Below, in pieces: positions 54,703-63,225 of a stretch of 64,000 nt of DNA. The position numbers and the translations under genes are program-made. The stretch spans positions 38,854-102,853 of the forward strand of contig NZ_JAQBNR010000004.1 in NCBI RefSeq assembly GCF_028288465.1. The letters are read 5' to 3'. The DNA is from Ferruginibacter sp. (GTDB lineage Bacteria; Bacteroidota; Bacteroidia; Chitinophagales; Chitinophagaceae). Positions within the stretch are counted from its first letter, which is position 1; the number at the start of each line of letters is the position of its first letter. The notes beneath the pieces were generated by a model. It saw only the letters and a list, made by a program, of their open reading frames with translations. It did not search any database and was not told the DNA's origin.

Positions 54703-55838
54703 TTGCAGGTGTTTTCTTTATGCCAAACTGTTCTGTTTACAAATTCGGTATAGGATAGTATTATTTTTAAAACTTTTCTGGAAACATTGCTAACCTTGTA
54801 ATCACCCACCGTATCGTAAGGCAACGGATTTTCTTTAAAATGAGCCACCGTAACTTCTACTGCTTTAAGAATACTCTTTTTATTTAATCCTGCCATTATA
54901 ACAGTGCCTTCATCCATTCCCTCTGGCCGTTCGTGGGCCTGCCGGATGGTAATTGCCGGAAATTTAAGTATAGACGCCTCTTCAGTAATTGTTCCACTAT
55001 CCGAGATTACACAGAAAGCATTTTGTTGTAGCTTGATATATTCAAAAAAGCCAAAAGGTTTCATAAATTCAATCAGAGAATTTTGGTTCACAAAACCAAT
55101 TTCAACTAATTTATTACGGGTGCGGGGATGAGTAGAAACGATTATTTTTTTACCAAAAAATTCTGCAAGCCCTGACAACGAATCCAGGAAATTGCCAAAA
55201 TTTACTTCAGAATCAATATTTTCTTCCCGGTGGGCACTTACAATTATGTATTCGCCCACTTGCAGGCCTTCCTGTTCAAGTATAGCTGACTGATTGATAT
55301 CTTCTTTGTAAAAGTTCAACACTTCCAACATGCCCGACCCCGTCTTAATAATCATATCCGGCTTTATTCCCTCACTAATTAAATATCGCCTTGCATGTTC
55401 AGAAAGTACCATATTAATATCACTCAGGTGATCAACAATTTTACGGTTAATCTCTTCTGGCACCCGTAAGTCAAAGCACCTGTTACCTGCTTCCATATGA
55501 AAAATCGGTATCTTGCGCCTTTTTGCTGCAATTACTGATAAACAGCTATTGGTATCTCCGTAAATGAGCATAGCATCGGGCTGTTCAGTGGATAACACTT
55601 CATCAGATTTTTTTATTACATTGGCAATGGTTTCGGCAGCGTTTGCTCCTGCAGCATCTAAAAAGTGATCTGGTTTTCGAATACCTAACTGCTTAAAGAA
55701 TACTTCATTTAATTCATAATCATAATTTTGACCGGTATGCACCAATACATGATTTGTGTGTTTCTCTAATTCTGAAATCACCCTGCACAATTTTATAATT
55801 TCCGGACGAGTGCCCACAATGGTAAGTACTTTGATCAT
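54699..55838 (-). CDS. UDP-N-acetylglucosamine 2-epimerase family protein (CapG/FnlC/WbvD-like)
   Basis: 379 residues with the WecB-type GT-B fold: VLTIVGTRPEIIKLCRVI (about 4-21), VLVHTGQNYDYELNEVFF, LIYGDTNSCLSVIAAKRRKIPIFHMEAGNRCFDLRVPEEINRKIVDH with catalytic acids, HREENID and SDSGTITEEASILKFPAI. In the pathway with CapE- and RmlD-like enzymes, this enzyme inverts C2 to give the final UDP-L-amino sugar. The NYDYELNEVFF and GNRCFDLRVPEE blocks are typical of the CapG/FnlC branch rather than of WecB. It overlaps the reductase gene by 4 bp. Confidence 0.9.
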   Translation of the reverse strand: MIKVLTIVGTRPEIIKLCRVISELEKHTNHVLVHTGQNYDYELNEVFFKQLGIRKPDHFLDAAGANAAETIANVIKKSDEVLSTEQPDAMLIYGDTNSCLSVIAAKRRKIPIFHMEAGNRCFDLRVPEEINRKIVDHLSDINMVLSEHARRYLISEGIKPDMIIKTGSGMLEVLNFYKEDINQSAILEQEGLQVGEYIIVSAHREENIDSEVNFGNFLDSLSGLAEFFGKKIIVSTHPRTRNKLVEIGFVNQNSLIEFMKPFGFFEYIKLQQNAFCVISDSGTITEEASILKFPAITIRQAHERPEGMDEGTVIMAGLNKKSILKAVEVTVAHFKENPLPYDTVGDYKVSNVSRKVLKIILSYTEFVNRTVWHKENTCK

Positions 55839-55848
55839 TAACTAAATT

Positions 55849-57387
55849 TTAATATCCCTTGGCAGGAACTGTATTATGATTATTTTTCAATAAATTTTTC
55901 AACCTGACAAAACTGATATACAATTTATAAAACACTTTAAATAACAGAGCGCTATTCCAAATTTGCATATGCTTAAACCCATAACCGAATGTTTTTCCAA
56001 AAAACTTAATTGGATAGGGTTCATTTTTAATTGTTTCTGAATAAAGTTGATGATTTAGAAGATAAAATCCATATTTGAGCGCCCCGGTAATTGGTTTAGG
56101 TTCCAAAGAATTTCTACTTATCAATGTGGTTGTTTCAGCCAAATCAGCGGGAATATATGCTACGTTTTGAAGGTAATAAGTTGTACCTCCCAATAAAATG
56201 ACCGGCTTTCGCCAATAACAAGCTTCAGCTCCAACTGTTGATCCAAAAACAATCACTTTCTCGGATTGATCGATTAGCTTATATGTACTCACTGGTGAGT
56301 CTCCGGGAATAACCGTAACATTCCTGAATTCATTTTCCAGATCGCTTAAACGTTTGTGATAACCATAAGGAACTTTTATCAGGTTTGGATGTATTCTTAA
56401 ATAAAAATGAAATTCATTATTATTTATAAATTCCGTCAATAATTCACTTATTCCTGATTCCTGGCTTTTAAAAATCCGGTATTGTTCCCATTCTGCGCCT
56501 AAAGCAATAAATTCATCTTCCGAAGAATTAAATATCACAATATTGCGCTTCGAAGTGTCCCAGTTATCAGGCAATTTTTCTGCTTGTTGATCTGCCGTAA
56601 ACACTTTAATATCTCCCCTTACAAAGTCTGCATTCTTCCGCTTTTTATAAAATGCTGACGCCTGCTCTTCCTTTACTTGCGGATCCAAGCAGGATTCTTC
56701 CCAAATACGATTGATAATCTGATCGCGATAGTGAATATCCTGGGGTAAAACATTCACATATATTTCCCTGTCAAAAGAAGTTGTTCCATTGTTTACAGAC
56801 TCAAGGACGTTAACATTTATATTTCTATTTTTGCAAATATCAAAGACCGGACGCACATCAGCCCAGCGGCCATTGTACAAAAAAACCTCATCGAAATTAA
56901 TCTCGTCAAGCAAATTCTCCATTGCAGTGATTAGAATAATTTCTGACGCAAGCAAATCATTGAAATATTTTCTAAATTCCGTATCCATTACGGGCTCTTG
57001 ATTTCGGGTATAAGAAACGTAAGATGAGAGTGCGCCATAGCCGATATAGCAATTCTTATAGACTATATTTTGAATATCAACTATATTTTCATAGGCGAAT
57101 TCAGGGAACTGAATCTCATTGATATTAGCAAAATTCCCGATGCGCAAAGTTTTCACCCTGCCTTTGTATGAATTTTCCCCTACATTGCGTGCAAATTTGC
57201 AAACCTCGCATAAGGACCGGTCCGTGGTGTTATTAACAAAACAATTACGCAAAATTCCATCGCAACTCAATATAAAAACCTCATTATTAGGATTGGCTAT
57301 AATTTTATCAATTTCATGCATCATGATGCCATAAAATGGTATCACCATTTGCCAATTGTAGTAAAATAAATATTTACACTTATTCAT
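55849..57387 (-). CDS. Putative capsular-polysaccharide-type glycosyltransferase with N-terminal Cys motif
   Basis: 512 residues, not firmly assigned. The C-terminal half looks like a GT-B donor domain of the capsule-synthesis/CDP-glycerol type: FHFYLRIHPNLIKVPYGYH (about 340), VTVIPGDSPVSTYKLIDQSEKVIVFGSTVGAEACYWRKPVILLGG (about 370-415). The N-terminal half has four cysteines in a compact pattern (C42, C49, C60, C63 in SCDGILRNC...SLCEVC), perhaps a metal site. It lies 6 bp after the flippase stop and 10 bp before the epimerase start, inside the L-sugar unit. It probably transfers a sugar in the cytosol; the donor is unknown. Confidence 0.62.
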   Translation of the reverse strand: MNKCKYLFYYNWQMVIPFYGIMMHEIDKIIANPNNEVFILSCDGILRNCFVNNTTDRSLCEVCKFARNVGENSYKGRVKTLRIGNFANINEIQFPEFAYENIVDIQNIVYKNCYIGYGALSSYVSYTRNQEPVMDTEFRKYFNDLLASEIILITAMENLLDEINFDEVFLYNGRWADVRPVFDICKNRNINVNVLESVNNGTTSFDREIYVNVLPQDIHYRDQIINRIWEESCLDPQVKEEQASAFYKKRKNADFVRGDIKVFTADQQAEKLPDNWDTSKRNIVIFNSSEDEFIALGAEWEQYRIFKSQESGISELLTEFINNNEFHFYLRIHPNLIKVPYGYHKRLSDLENEFRNVTVIPGDSPVSTYKLIDQSEKVIVFGSTVGAEACYWRKPVILLGGTTYYLQNVAYIPADLAETTTLISRNSLEPKPITGALKYGFYLLNHQLYSETIKNEPYPIKFFGKTFGYGFKHMQIWNSALLFKVFYKLYISFVRLKNLLKNNHNTVPAKGY

Positions 57388-57392
57388 ATCGC

Positions 57393-58709
57393 TTAGAGAA
57401 AAGGGTTAAAAAGGTATTTCCAGGGCATTGGATATACTTTACTACTTTGAATTCCTACCAAAAGCGCCATCAGAAGATTTATAAAAACACTAGTTATGAT
57501 AATTCCCATAACGCCGTAGTGTACAACAGCAAAGTAACTGAGTAAAGCTTGAAGTAAAGCTGTTGAGATTGTTATAACGCCGAGCATTTTGGTACTTTTC
57601 GTGTAAAAGACATAGGAAGAAAATATAGAATAAAACATACCAAAAAAGCCCCCAAGTTGCAACCAGGGAATAAACTTTACAGCAGCTCCATAGTTTTTAA
57701 GAAAGAAGAGTTGGATAATGACCTTAATTGCAAAGTAACCTATAATATTTGCGGCAACATAAATTAAAATAAAATATTTCACTTGTTTCAATAACCTGAT
57801 CTTAATATTTCTTTTTTCGCTTTCTACTCCAATCAGGTCAGTAGAGGCCAGAGTTTTAAATAAATAGGGTGTATACGCCGAAAAAAAAGCATTTGTAATC
57901 ATAAAGAAAATGGAAGCTAATATTCCGGCAAAGGAAAAAATTCCATTTTCGGCAATCGAAATGGTATTGGTGATATATATTTTATCCAATCCTCCCTTCA
58001 ACCAAAATGAAAGGGTATGTGGCAGTAGGGGAATTCCAAATATAAAAACCTGCTTAATTTGTTTCCAGTCAAATTTTGCTACAATTATATTTTCATGGTA
58101 CAATATAAAAAGTGCGAAACCGCCGATCGCCACATTTGTTAGTACCAGACTTTCAACTCTCCCCTGCCATCCCCATTTAAGCAATACTACAAATAACAGT
58201 GTAAAAACAGCAGAAATAAACGATTGTACAAATTGATAAATGCCGAATTGTTTTACCTTTTCATCAAGTCTTAATTTGGCCTGGTAGATATAAATAGCAC
58301 AATTAAAGAAAACCCAAATCAATGCATATAGCTGCCATTTGATAGTTAATTCAGTGTATTTAAAAATAACATTGTTTAACAACATGGTTAAAGCCAATGA
58401 TATTGTTAACAATATTCCTATCAGGCAAAATATATTAAATACCAGGCTTGATTGCTCTTCTTTTTTAGTTTTATAATAAACAACCGTTAAATAGGTTGGG
58501 GTATTTAGCAGCGTGAAGGCAAATAGCACCTGGCACAGTACATTGAAATTTGACACTAGGCCAAACTCACCAGGGGTTAAATAGTAGGCAACAATGGGGA
58601 ATACCAAAAATGGCATAGCCTTGCTAATTCCGTCAGAAAAAGCATAAATCGCCATATGCCGAAACAAAGGGTTAGAGGTAAAGTTTTTAATTGACGCTGC
58701 AACCTTCAC
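57393..58709 (-). CDS. Wzx-like oligosaccharide flippase (MOP superfamily)
   Basis: 438 residues with 12 predicted membrane helices. The start FRHMAIYAFSDGISKAMPFLVFPIVAYYLTPGEFGLVSNF is the typical polysaccharide-biosynthesis (PST) entry, and LPHTLSFWLKGGLDKIYITNTIS matches the TM7-8 region. It should move the lipid-linked repeat unit to the outer face of the inner membrane, ahead of the Wzy-like protein at 51344. It begins 5 bp after the dehydratase gene. Confidence 0.88.
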   Translation of the reverse strand: MKVAASIKNFTSNPLFRHMAIYAFSDGISKAMPFLVFPIVAYYLTPGEFGLVSNFNVLCQVLFAFTLLNTPTYLTVVYYKTKKEEQSSLVFNIFCLIGILLTISLALTMLLNNVIFKYTELTIKWQLYALIWVFFNCAIYIYQAKLRLDEKVKQFGIYQFVQSFISAVFTLLFVVLLKWGWQGRVESLVLTNVAIGGFALFILYHENIIVAKFDWKQIKQVFIFGIPLLPHTLSFWLKGGLDKIYITNTISIAENGIFSFAGILASIFFMITNAFFSAYTPYLFKTLASTDLIGVESEKRNIKIRLLKQVKYFILIYVAANIIGYFAIKVIIQLFFLKNYGAAVKFIPWLQLGGFFGMFYSIFSSYVFYTKSTKMLGVITISTALLQALLSYFAVVHYGVMGIIITSVFINLLMALLVGIQSSKVYPMPWKYLFNPFL

Positions 58710-58714
58710 CCTGA

Positions 58715-59728
58715 TTATTGTAAGTTTAGATCAACCCGGATTTCAGGAAGTGTCATCAATAGATTTTTCATTCCTTCCACGTCTAATCGTTCGGTGTTAT
58801 CTGAATGATATTCGTCAAAAGTGGCAACCTGCTGATCTCCTTCTGAAAAATATTTGGCATAGTTTAAGTCGCGGTTATCTGCTGGTATCCTAAAATACTT
58901 ACCAAGATCTTCCGCTTTTATCATGTCCTCCCTGTTAACCAGTGTTTCATATACCTTTTCACCATGCCTGGTGCCAATAATATTGATCTCGCTGGATGAT
59001 TTGTATATTTCAAGCAAGGCTTTAGCTAGATTTTCAATAGTCGCTGCGGGTGATTTCTGTACGAACAAATCGCCCTGTTTTCCATGTTGAAATGCATACC
59101 AAACCAAATCAACAGCATCATCAAGGGTCATCATAAAGCGGGTCATATTAGGATCTGTAATCGTTAACGCCTTCCCCGCTTTAATCTGCTCTATAAACAA
59201 GGGGATTACTGACCCTCTGCTAGCCATTACATTCCCATACCTTGTACAACAGAAAATAGTTTTTGTGTCATCCAGGTTTCGGGATTTAGCAATCGTCACC
59301 TTTTCCATCAATGCCTTTGACATACCCATTGCATTAATGGGATAAGCCGCCTTATCTGTACTTAAAACCACTACATTTTTTACTGAATATTTTTCAGCCG
59401 CAGTTAGTACATTCTCTGTACCCAAAATATTCGTCTTTACTGCTTCAATAGGGAAAAACTCGCAGGATGGCACTTGCTTTAAAGCGGCGGCATGAAAGAT
59501 GTAGTCCACCCCTTTAACCGCTGCATCCACACTTCCTGGATCCCTTACATCGCCAATATAAAATTTAACTTTATCACTCTTAAGCTCCTTTCTTAAATCA
59601 TCTTGCTTTTTTTCATCTCTGCTGAAAATCCGAATTTCTTTAAACTGCTCAGTGTGCAAAAAGCGCCGTAATACAGCATTCCCAAACGAACCAGTACCAC
59701 CTGTAATGAGTAAAATCTTATTTATCAT
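58715..59728 (-). CDS. UDP-GlcNAc 4,6-dehydratase/5-epimerase (CapE/FnlA/WbjB-like)
   Basis: 337 residues, soluble extended SDR: LLITGGTGSFGNAVLRR (about 6-22), IFSRDEKKQDDLRK, AALKQVPSCEFFPIEAVKTNI, and STDKAAYPINAMGMSKALMEKV. The last block, with AAYPINAMGMSK, is the CapE/FnlA signature and differs from PseB (AVNPINLYGATK). The enzyme dehydrates UDP-GlcNAc and inverts C5 to open the L-sugar pathway completed by the reductase at 53851 and the 2-epimerase at 54699. A 182-bp gap separates it from pseI, so it probably starts its own operon. Confidence 0.9.
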   Translation of the reverse strand: MINKILLITGGTGSFGNAVLRRFLHTEQFKEIRIFSRDEKKQDDLRKELKSDKVKFYIGDVRDPGSVDAAVKGVDYIFHAAALKQVPSCEFFPIEAVKTNILGTENVLTAAEKYSVKNVVVLSTDKAAYPINAMGMSKALMEKVTIAKSRNLDDTKTIFCCTRYGNVMASRGSVIPLFIEQIKAGKALTITDPNMTRFMMTLDDAVDLVWYAFQHGKQGDLFVQKSPAATIENLAKALLEIYKSSSEINIIGTRHGEKVYETLVNREDMIKAEDLGKYFRIPADNRDLNYAKYFSEGDQQVATFDEYHSDNTERLDVEGMKNLLMTLPEIRVDLNLQ

Positions 59729-59910
59729 TTGAATGTTATTTTATATTTATCTGAAAAGGTTATCCAATGTATTTATACAGTATTGGGCAAAAAGCATTTT
59801 GTAAAGCGAGTTTATAGTTGAATTGTACCGGTTTTTATAAATAAAATATTAAAAATTTAACAGCAACTCTATCATATTGGAGACTGCGGCTTTTTGTAAT
59901 TATCTCTTTA

Positions 59911-60966
59911 TTATCCCAGCAAATCAAATGTAAGAGCAGTTCCTCTTGTTACATCCCGGTTAACATGCTTACCTATCAGTGCGTCAAAGTATTTTGGCGA
60001 CAAACCTAAACCAGGTCTGATTATTCGGATATTCTTTTCAGAAAAAGCTTCCCCTTTTTCCATGTCTGCTATTATGTAAATGGAACGCTTAAATGTTAAA
60101 CTCTTTTTCTCGTCTTCCTGTATTCCATATTGCACCTGGCCCAATCCCAAAAAAGCTCTTTCTGATTCTTCTACCAGCATCTTAAATTCTCGTGGTTCCA
60201 TAGAGAATGCTGCATCCACCCCACCCTCTCCCCTGTCGATGGTAAAATGTTTTTCAATTACCCTTGCACCCAGTGCCACAGCAGCAACGGCTACACCAAT
60301 ACCTAACGTATGATCTGATAAACCTGCATAACACTTGAATAATTGGTATAAATGAGGTATGGTGAGAATATTGCTGTTTTGCGGTGTCGCCGGGTATGTG
60401 CTGGTGCATTTTAACAGTACCAGGTCTTTACAACCATTTTCCTTTAAAGTTTTTACTGCAATTTCAATATCTGCCAGTGTAGAGATACCGGTGGACATAA
60501 TTATTGGCTTACCGGTTTGCGCCACTTTTTTTAATAAGGGCAAATGATTGTTTTCAAAAGAAGCTATTTTATAGGCGGGAGCATTTAACTGCTCCAGGAA
60601 ATCAACCGCTGTGTCATCAAACGGTGTACTAAAACAAATGATCCCTCTTTGTTTAGCCCTGTCAAATATAGCTTGGTGCCATTCCCATGGCGTATATGCC
60701 TCTTGGTATAAATCGTATAAATTTCTCCCATTCCACAATGATTTAGGATCATTGATCAGGAACTCCCCATGTGAAACATTGATGGTCAAAGTATCCGCAG
60801 TGTAAGTTTGAATCTTAACAGCATGTGCTCCTGCATCAGCTGCTGCATCAATAATGGCTAATGCTTTGTCTAAAGACTGGTTGTGATTGCCACTCATTTC
60901 AGCTATAATAAAAGGCTTATGATCTTTGCCAATCAAAGTGTTACCAATGGTAATGTCAGGTATCAT
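59911..60966 (-). CDS. pseI: Pseudaminic acid synthase
   Basis: 351 residues of the NeuB family. A TIM barrel (about 1-280) starts with PFIIAEMSGNHNQSLDKAL and contains AVKIQTYTADTLTI, CFSTPFDDTAVDFLE, KIASFENNHLPLL and IEKHFTIDRGEGGVDAAFSMEP. A C-terminal SAF antifreeze-like domain follows (about 290-351). The AEMSGNHNxS and QTYTxDT forms are typical of PseI rather than NeuB (AEIGxNHxG). It condenses phosphoenolpyruvate with 2,4-diacetamido-2,4,6-trideoxy-L-altrose. It is the last gene of the pseCFGHI run. Confidence 0.92.
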   Translation of the reverse strand: MIPDITIGNTLIGKDHKPFIIAEMSGNHNQSLDKALAIIDAAADAGAHAVKIQTYTADTLTINVSHGEFLINDPKSLWNGRNLYDLYQEAYTPWEWHQAIFDRAKQRGIICFSTPFDDTAVDFLEQLNAPAYKIASFENNHLPLLKKVAQTGKPIIMSTGISTLADIEIAVKTLKENGCKDLVLLKCTSTYPATPQNSNILTIPHLYQLFKCYAGLSDHTLGIGVAVAAVALGARVIEKHFTIDRGEGGVDAAFSMEPREFKMLVEESERAFLGLGQVQYGIQEDEKKSLTFKRSIYIIADMEKGEAFSEKNIRIIRPGLGLSPKYFDALIGKHVNRDVTRGTALTFDLLG

Positions 60967-60998
60967 TTCTGTTTAAATATTTTATTTAAAATCTGCTG

Positions 60999-61463
60999 TT
61001 AAATTTTATCCTGGTAATGCTCGTATAAATACAAGCTGTCATCTGCTGAATACACACTCTTAAATCCCAGGCTTTCGAAAACTTTTTTTGAAGCAGTATT
61101 AACTTTTTTAACTACAGCCCTGAATGAATAAGACGGGTACTTTTCTATACTGAGTTTGACAATTTGTTTTCCATACCCCATCCCCCTGTAGTTTCTATCA
61201 ATCGAATAGTTAATATTCCAGCACCCATCCTGTAGGGCTATCCTGATTTGCCCCACTGGAACATGATCATTCTCCAATATTAACATGCTAATATTTGCAT
61301 CATTTAACTTTGAGTTGAACCAGTCAATGTGATCATCCCATAATATTGGCTGCTGGTTAATAGAATTATTCCGTACCGCATCATCATTGGCCCAATAAAA
61401 TAGCAATTTTGCATCTCCATCAACAGCTTCCCTTAGCCTTAATCTTGCATTGTTATTATTCAA
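60999..61463 (-). CDS. pseH: UDP-4-amino-4,6-dideoxy-N-acetyl-beta-L-altrosamine N-acetyltransferase (GNAT)
   Basis: 154 residues with the GNAT fold: RLREAVDGDAKLLFYWANDDAVR at the start, VGQIRIALQDGCWNINYSIDRNYRGMGYGKQIV with the RGxGxG acyl-CoA loop, and SKKVFESLGFKSVYS. The position between pseG and pseI identifies it as PseH, which acetylates the 4-amino group in the pseudaminic acid pathway. No in-frame ATG is present near the N-terminus; the only reasonable start is the TTG at 61463, an unusual start for this locus. Confidence 0.87.
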   Translation of the reverse strand: MNNNNARLRLREAVDGDAKLLFYWANDDAVRNNSINQQPILWDDHIDWFNSKLNDANISMLILENDHVPVGQIRIALQDGCWNINYSIDRNYRGMGYGKQIVKLSIEKYPSYSFRAVVKKVNTASKKVFESLGFKSVYSADDSLYLYEHYQDKI

Positions 61464-61496
61464 TTGATTACAATTTAAACTGTATGATGTGCGGTA

Positions 61497-62531
61497 TCAA
61501 TTAGAACCCATATTAAATTGCTGGAAAATATGCTGCAGGTTACGTTTTGACAGCATCACTTTTTTGCTGGTTTGAGTAAGGCCTATTTTTGACAAAGCCT
61601 GTTGAATGATGCCTGCCTTTAACTCTTTCAAATTGCCCAGGCCAGCAGCCCTGTTTTCATTTAGAAAACCATTATAAATAAATAACTGGTTATTTACATA
61701 AAAACCGGTAAAGCAGGTAAGGCCTCTTGCATAAGCCTCCAGCAGCACGGTACTGGCAGAAACAAATGCATACGTACACCTATCCATTAAAACAACTATT
61801 TCAGTTGCAGTTAAATTCTGATACAGCTTTATATGGTCCGATTGTTCACTTATCAATAGAAGTTCCCGCATCATTTCTTCGGGAAAAGAAGAGGAGCACA
61901 TAATATGTAATGTTCTAAATTGATCAATATGCTTTAAAAAACGAACCAGATTAATGGTGATTTGGAAATAATCAGATCCCCCCAAACTTATAAACACATC
62001 ACTGGTGATTTTACACGTTTGGGGAAAAGGCATGAAAAAAGGTTGTCTTAAAATAGCATAGTCCAAACCAGTAAAGAGTTTTGTATATGGCGCTGTCTTA
62101 TAAATATTTTCATCTATTCCCGGAGCATGATTGATGACTGCATCAGCATAAAAAAAATTCACAGCCTGGTCATCGATACAAACCAGTTTACATCCTTTTC
62201 TTTTAATTGCCTGCTGATACCTTGTTCCAAAATAATAACCGTCCAGAACAACAATCTCATTCCCACTCAGCAAATCATTCAGATCGAAGTCTATTTCATC
62301 TGAAGCTGTTATTTCATCCGCTGTTTTAAAAGGAAGTTTACCGGGTAATATCAGTACTTCATCACAATATTTCCTAATTTCTACTTCTATAAAATCACTT
62401 GACCTGTATAAAGCAAATACAAGGTAATAATTCTTTGTCAGTAGATCCGCCAATGCCAGCAACCTGTATACATGGCCAAAGCCAATGAGATTATTTCCAT
62501 CGGCACGAAGTAAAAGTTTTTGTTTAGCCAT
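61497..62531 (-). CDS. pseG: UDP-2,4-diacetamido-2,4,6-trideoxy-beta-L-altropyranose hydrolase
   Basis: About 344 residues from the ATG at 62531. The N-terminal LLLRADGNNLIGFGHVYRLLALA is the PseG signature with the catalytic His. A GT-B fold follows, with VVLDGYYFGTRYQQAIKRKG, LVCIDDQAV and, in the C-terminal half, VFISLGGSDYFQITINLVRFL. The usual CSSS-type segment near LHIMCSSSFPEE is divergent. It removes UDP before condensation by PseI. The gene overlaps the end of pseF by 8 bp. Confidence 0.9.
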   Translation of the reverse strand: MAKQKLLLRADGNNLIGFGHVYRLLALADLLTKNYYLVFALYRSSDFIEVEIRKYCDEVLILPGKLPFKTADEITASDEIDFDLNDLLSGNEIVVLDGYYFGTRYQQAIKRKGCKLVCIDDQAVNFFYADAVINHAPGIDENIYKTAPYTKLFTGLDYAILRQPFFMPFPQTCKITSDVFISLGGSDYFQITINLVRFLKHIDQFRTLHIMCSSSFPEEMMRELLLISEQSDHIKLYQNLTATEIVVLMDRCTYAFVSASTVLLEAYARGLTCFTGFYVNNQLFIYNGFLNENRAAGLGNLKELKAGIIQQALSKIGLTQTSKKVMLSKRNLQHIFQQFNMGSN

Positions 62532-63225
62532 TCGCAACTTTGGTGAGCAGCGAATATTTTAACTCTGCGATTTTCCAATCCATTTCATTATCTATATCCT
62601 GCACCTGTAATTCATTTAAAATGACCGCACCACTTTTGTCTGTAAATAATTTCTGTTTTTCTAAAAAAGCAAGAACATTGATCCAGTAAAACTGTCCCGC
62701 ATCATGATAAAAGGGTGGCAGATCCTGCGATCTTTTGTCGATATTTTCCGGCCATTGCATAAACACCTTTCCTGCTTTCTCCATTTTTAAAGATCGCATT
62801 ACGGGATAGCTAAAAGCACAAACGGGGAATACGCTATCATAATTTCCTTCCTTAAGCAACCTGTATCCCTTTTCTAATATGCTGGTACTTATAAAGGGAG
62901 CTGTAGGATATATGCAACAGGCATCATTATACGTTTTCCCAATTTCATCCAACTGCCGCAATACCTCCAGCAATACATCTGCAGTGCTGGAAAAATCTCC
63001 TGCTGTTTCCTCACTGCGAAGAAACGGAACATTGGCACCAAATTCTTTAGCAATTGAAGCGATTTCATTATCGTCTGTTGAAACAATTACATCTTCAAAC
63101 AAACCAGAAGCCAATGCAGTCTGAATGGAATAAGCAAGAATCGGTTTACCCCAAAAAGACTTAATATTCTTCCTTGGTATCCGTTTACTTCCTCCCCTTG
63201 CCGTAATAATAGCTACTTTAGACAT
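62524..63225 (-). CDS. pseF: Pseudaminic acid cytidylyltransferase
   Basis: About 233 residues from the ATG at 63225. AIITARGGSKRIPRKNIKSFWGKPILAYSI is the nucleotide-binding start of CMP-sugar synthetases. VIVSTDDNEIASIAKEFGA, CCIYPTAPFIS and FYHDAGQFYWINV follow; the last is typical of PseF rather than NeuA. It activates pseudaminic acid with CTP to give CMP-Pse, the donor for surface glycan or protein transferases. It overlaps pseC and pseG by 8 bp each, so the run is a tight operon. Confidence 0.92.
   Translation of the reverse strand: MSKVAIITARGGSKRIPRKNIKSFWGKPILAYSIQTALASGLFEDVIVSTDDNEIASIAKEFGANVPFLRSEETAGDFSSTADVLLEVLRQLDEIGKTYNDACCIYPTAPFISTSILEKGYRLLKEGNYDSVFPVCAFSYPVMRSLKMEKAGKVFMQWPENIDKRSQDLPPFYHDAGQFYWINVLAFLEKQKLFTDKSGAVILNELQVQDIDNEMDWKIAELKYSLLTKVANG

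Noticed and set aside
58715..59728. PseB for the pseudaminic acid pathway
   Set aside because: The AAYPINAMGMSK block is the CapE/FnlA form, and the gene sits with the L-sugar reductase and 2-epimerase.
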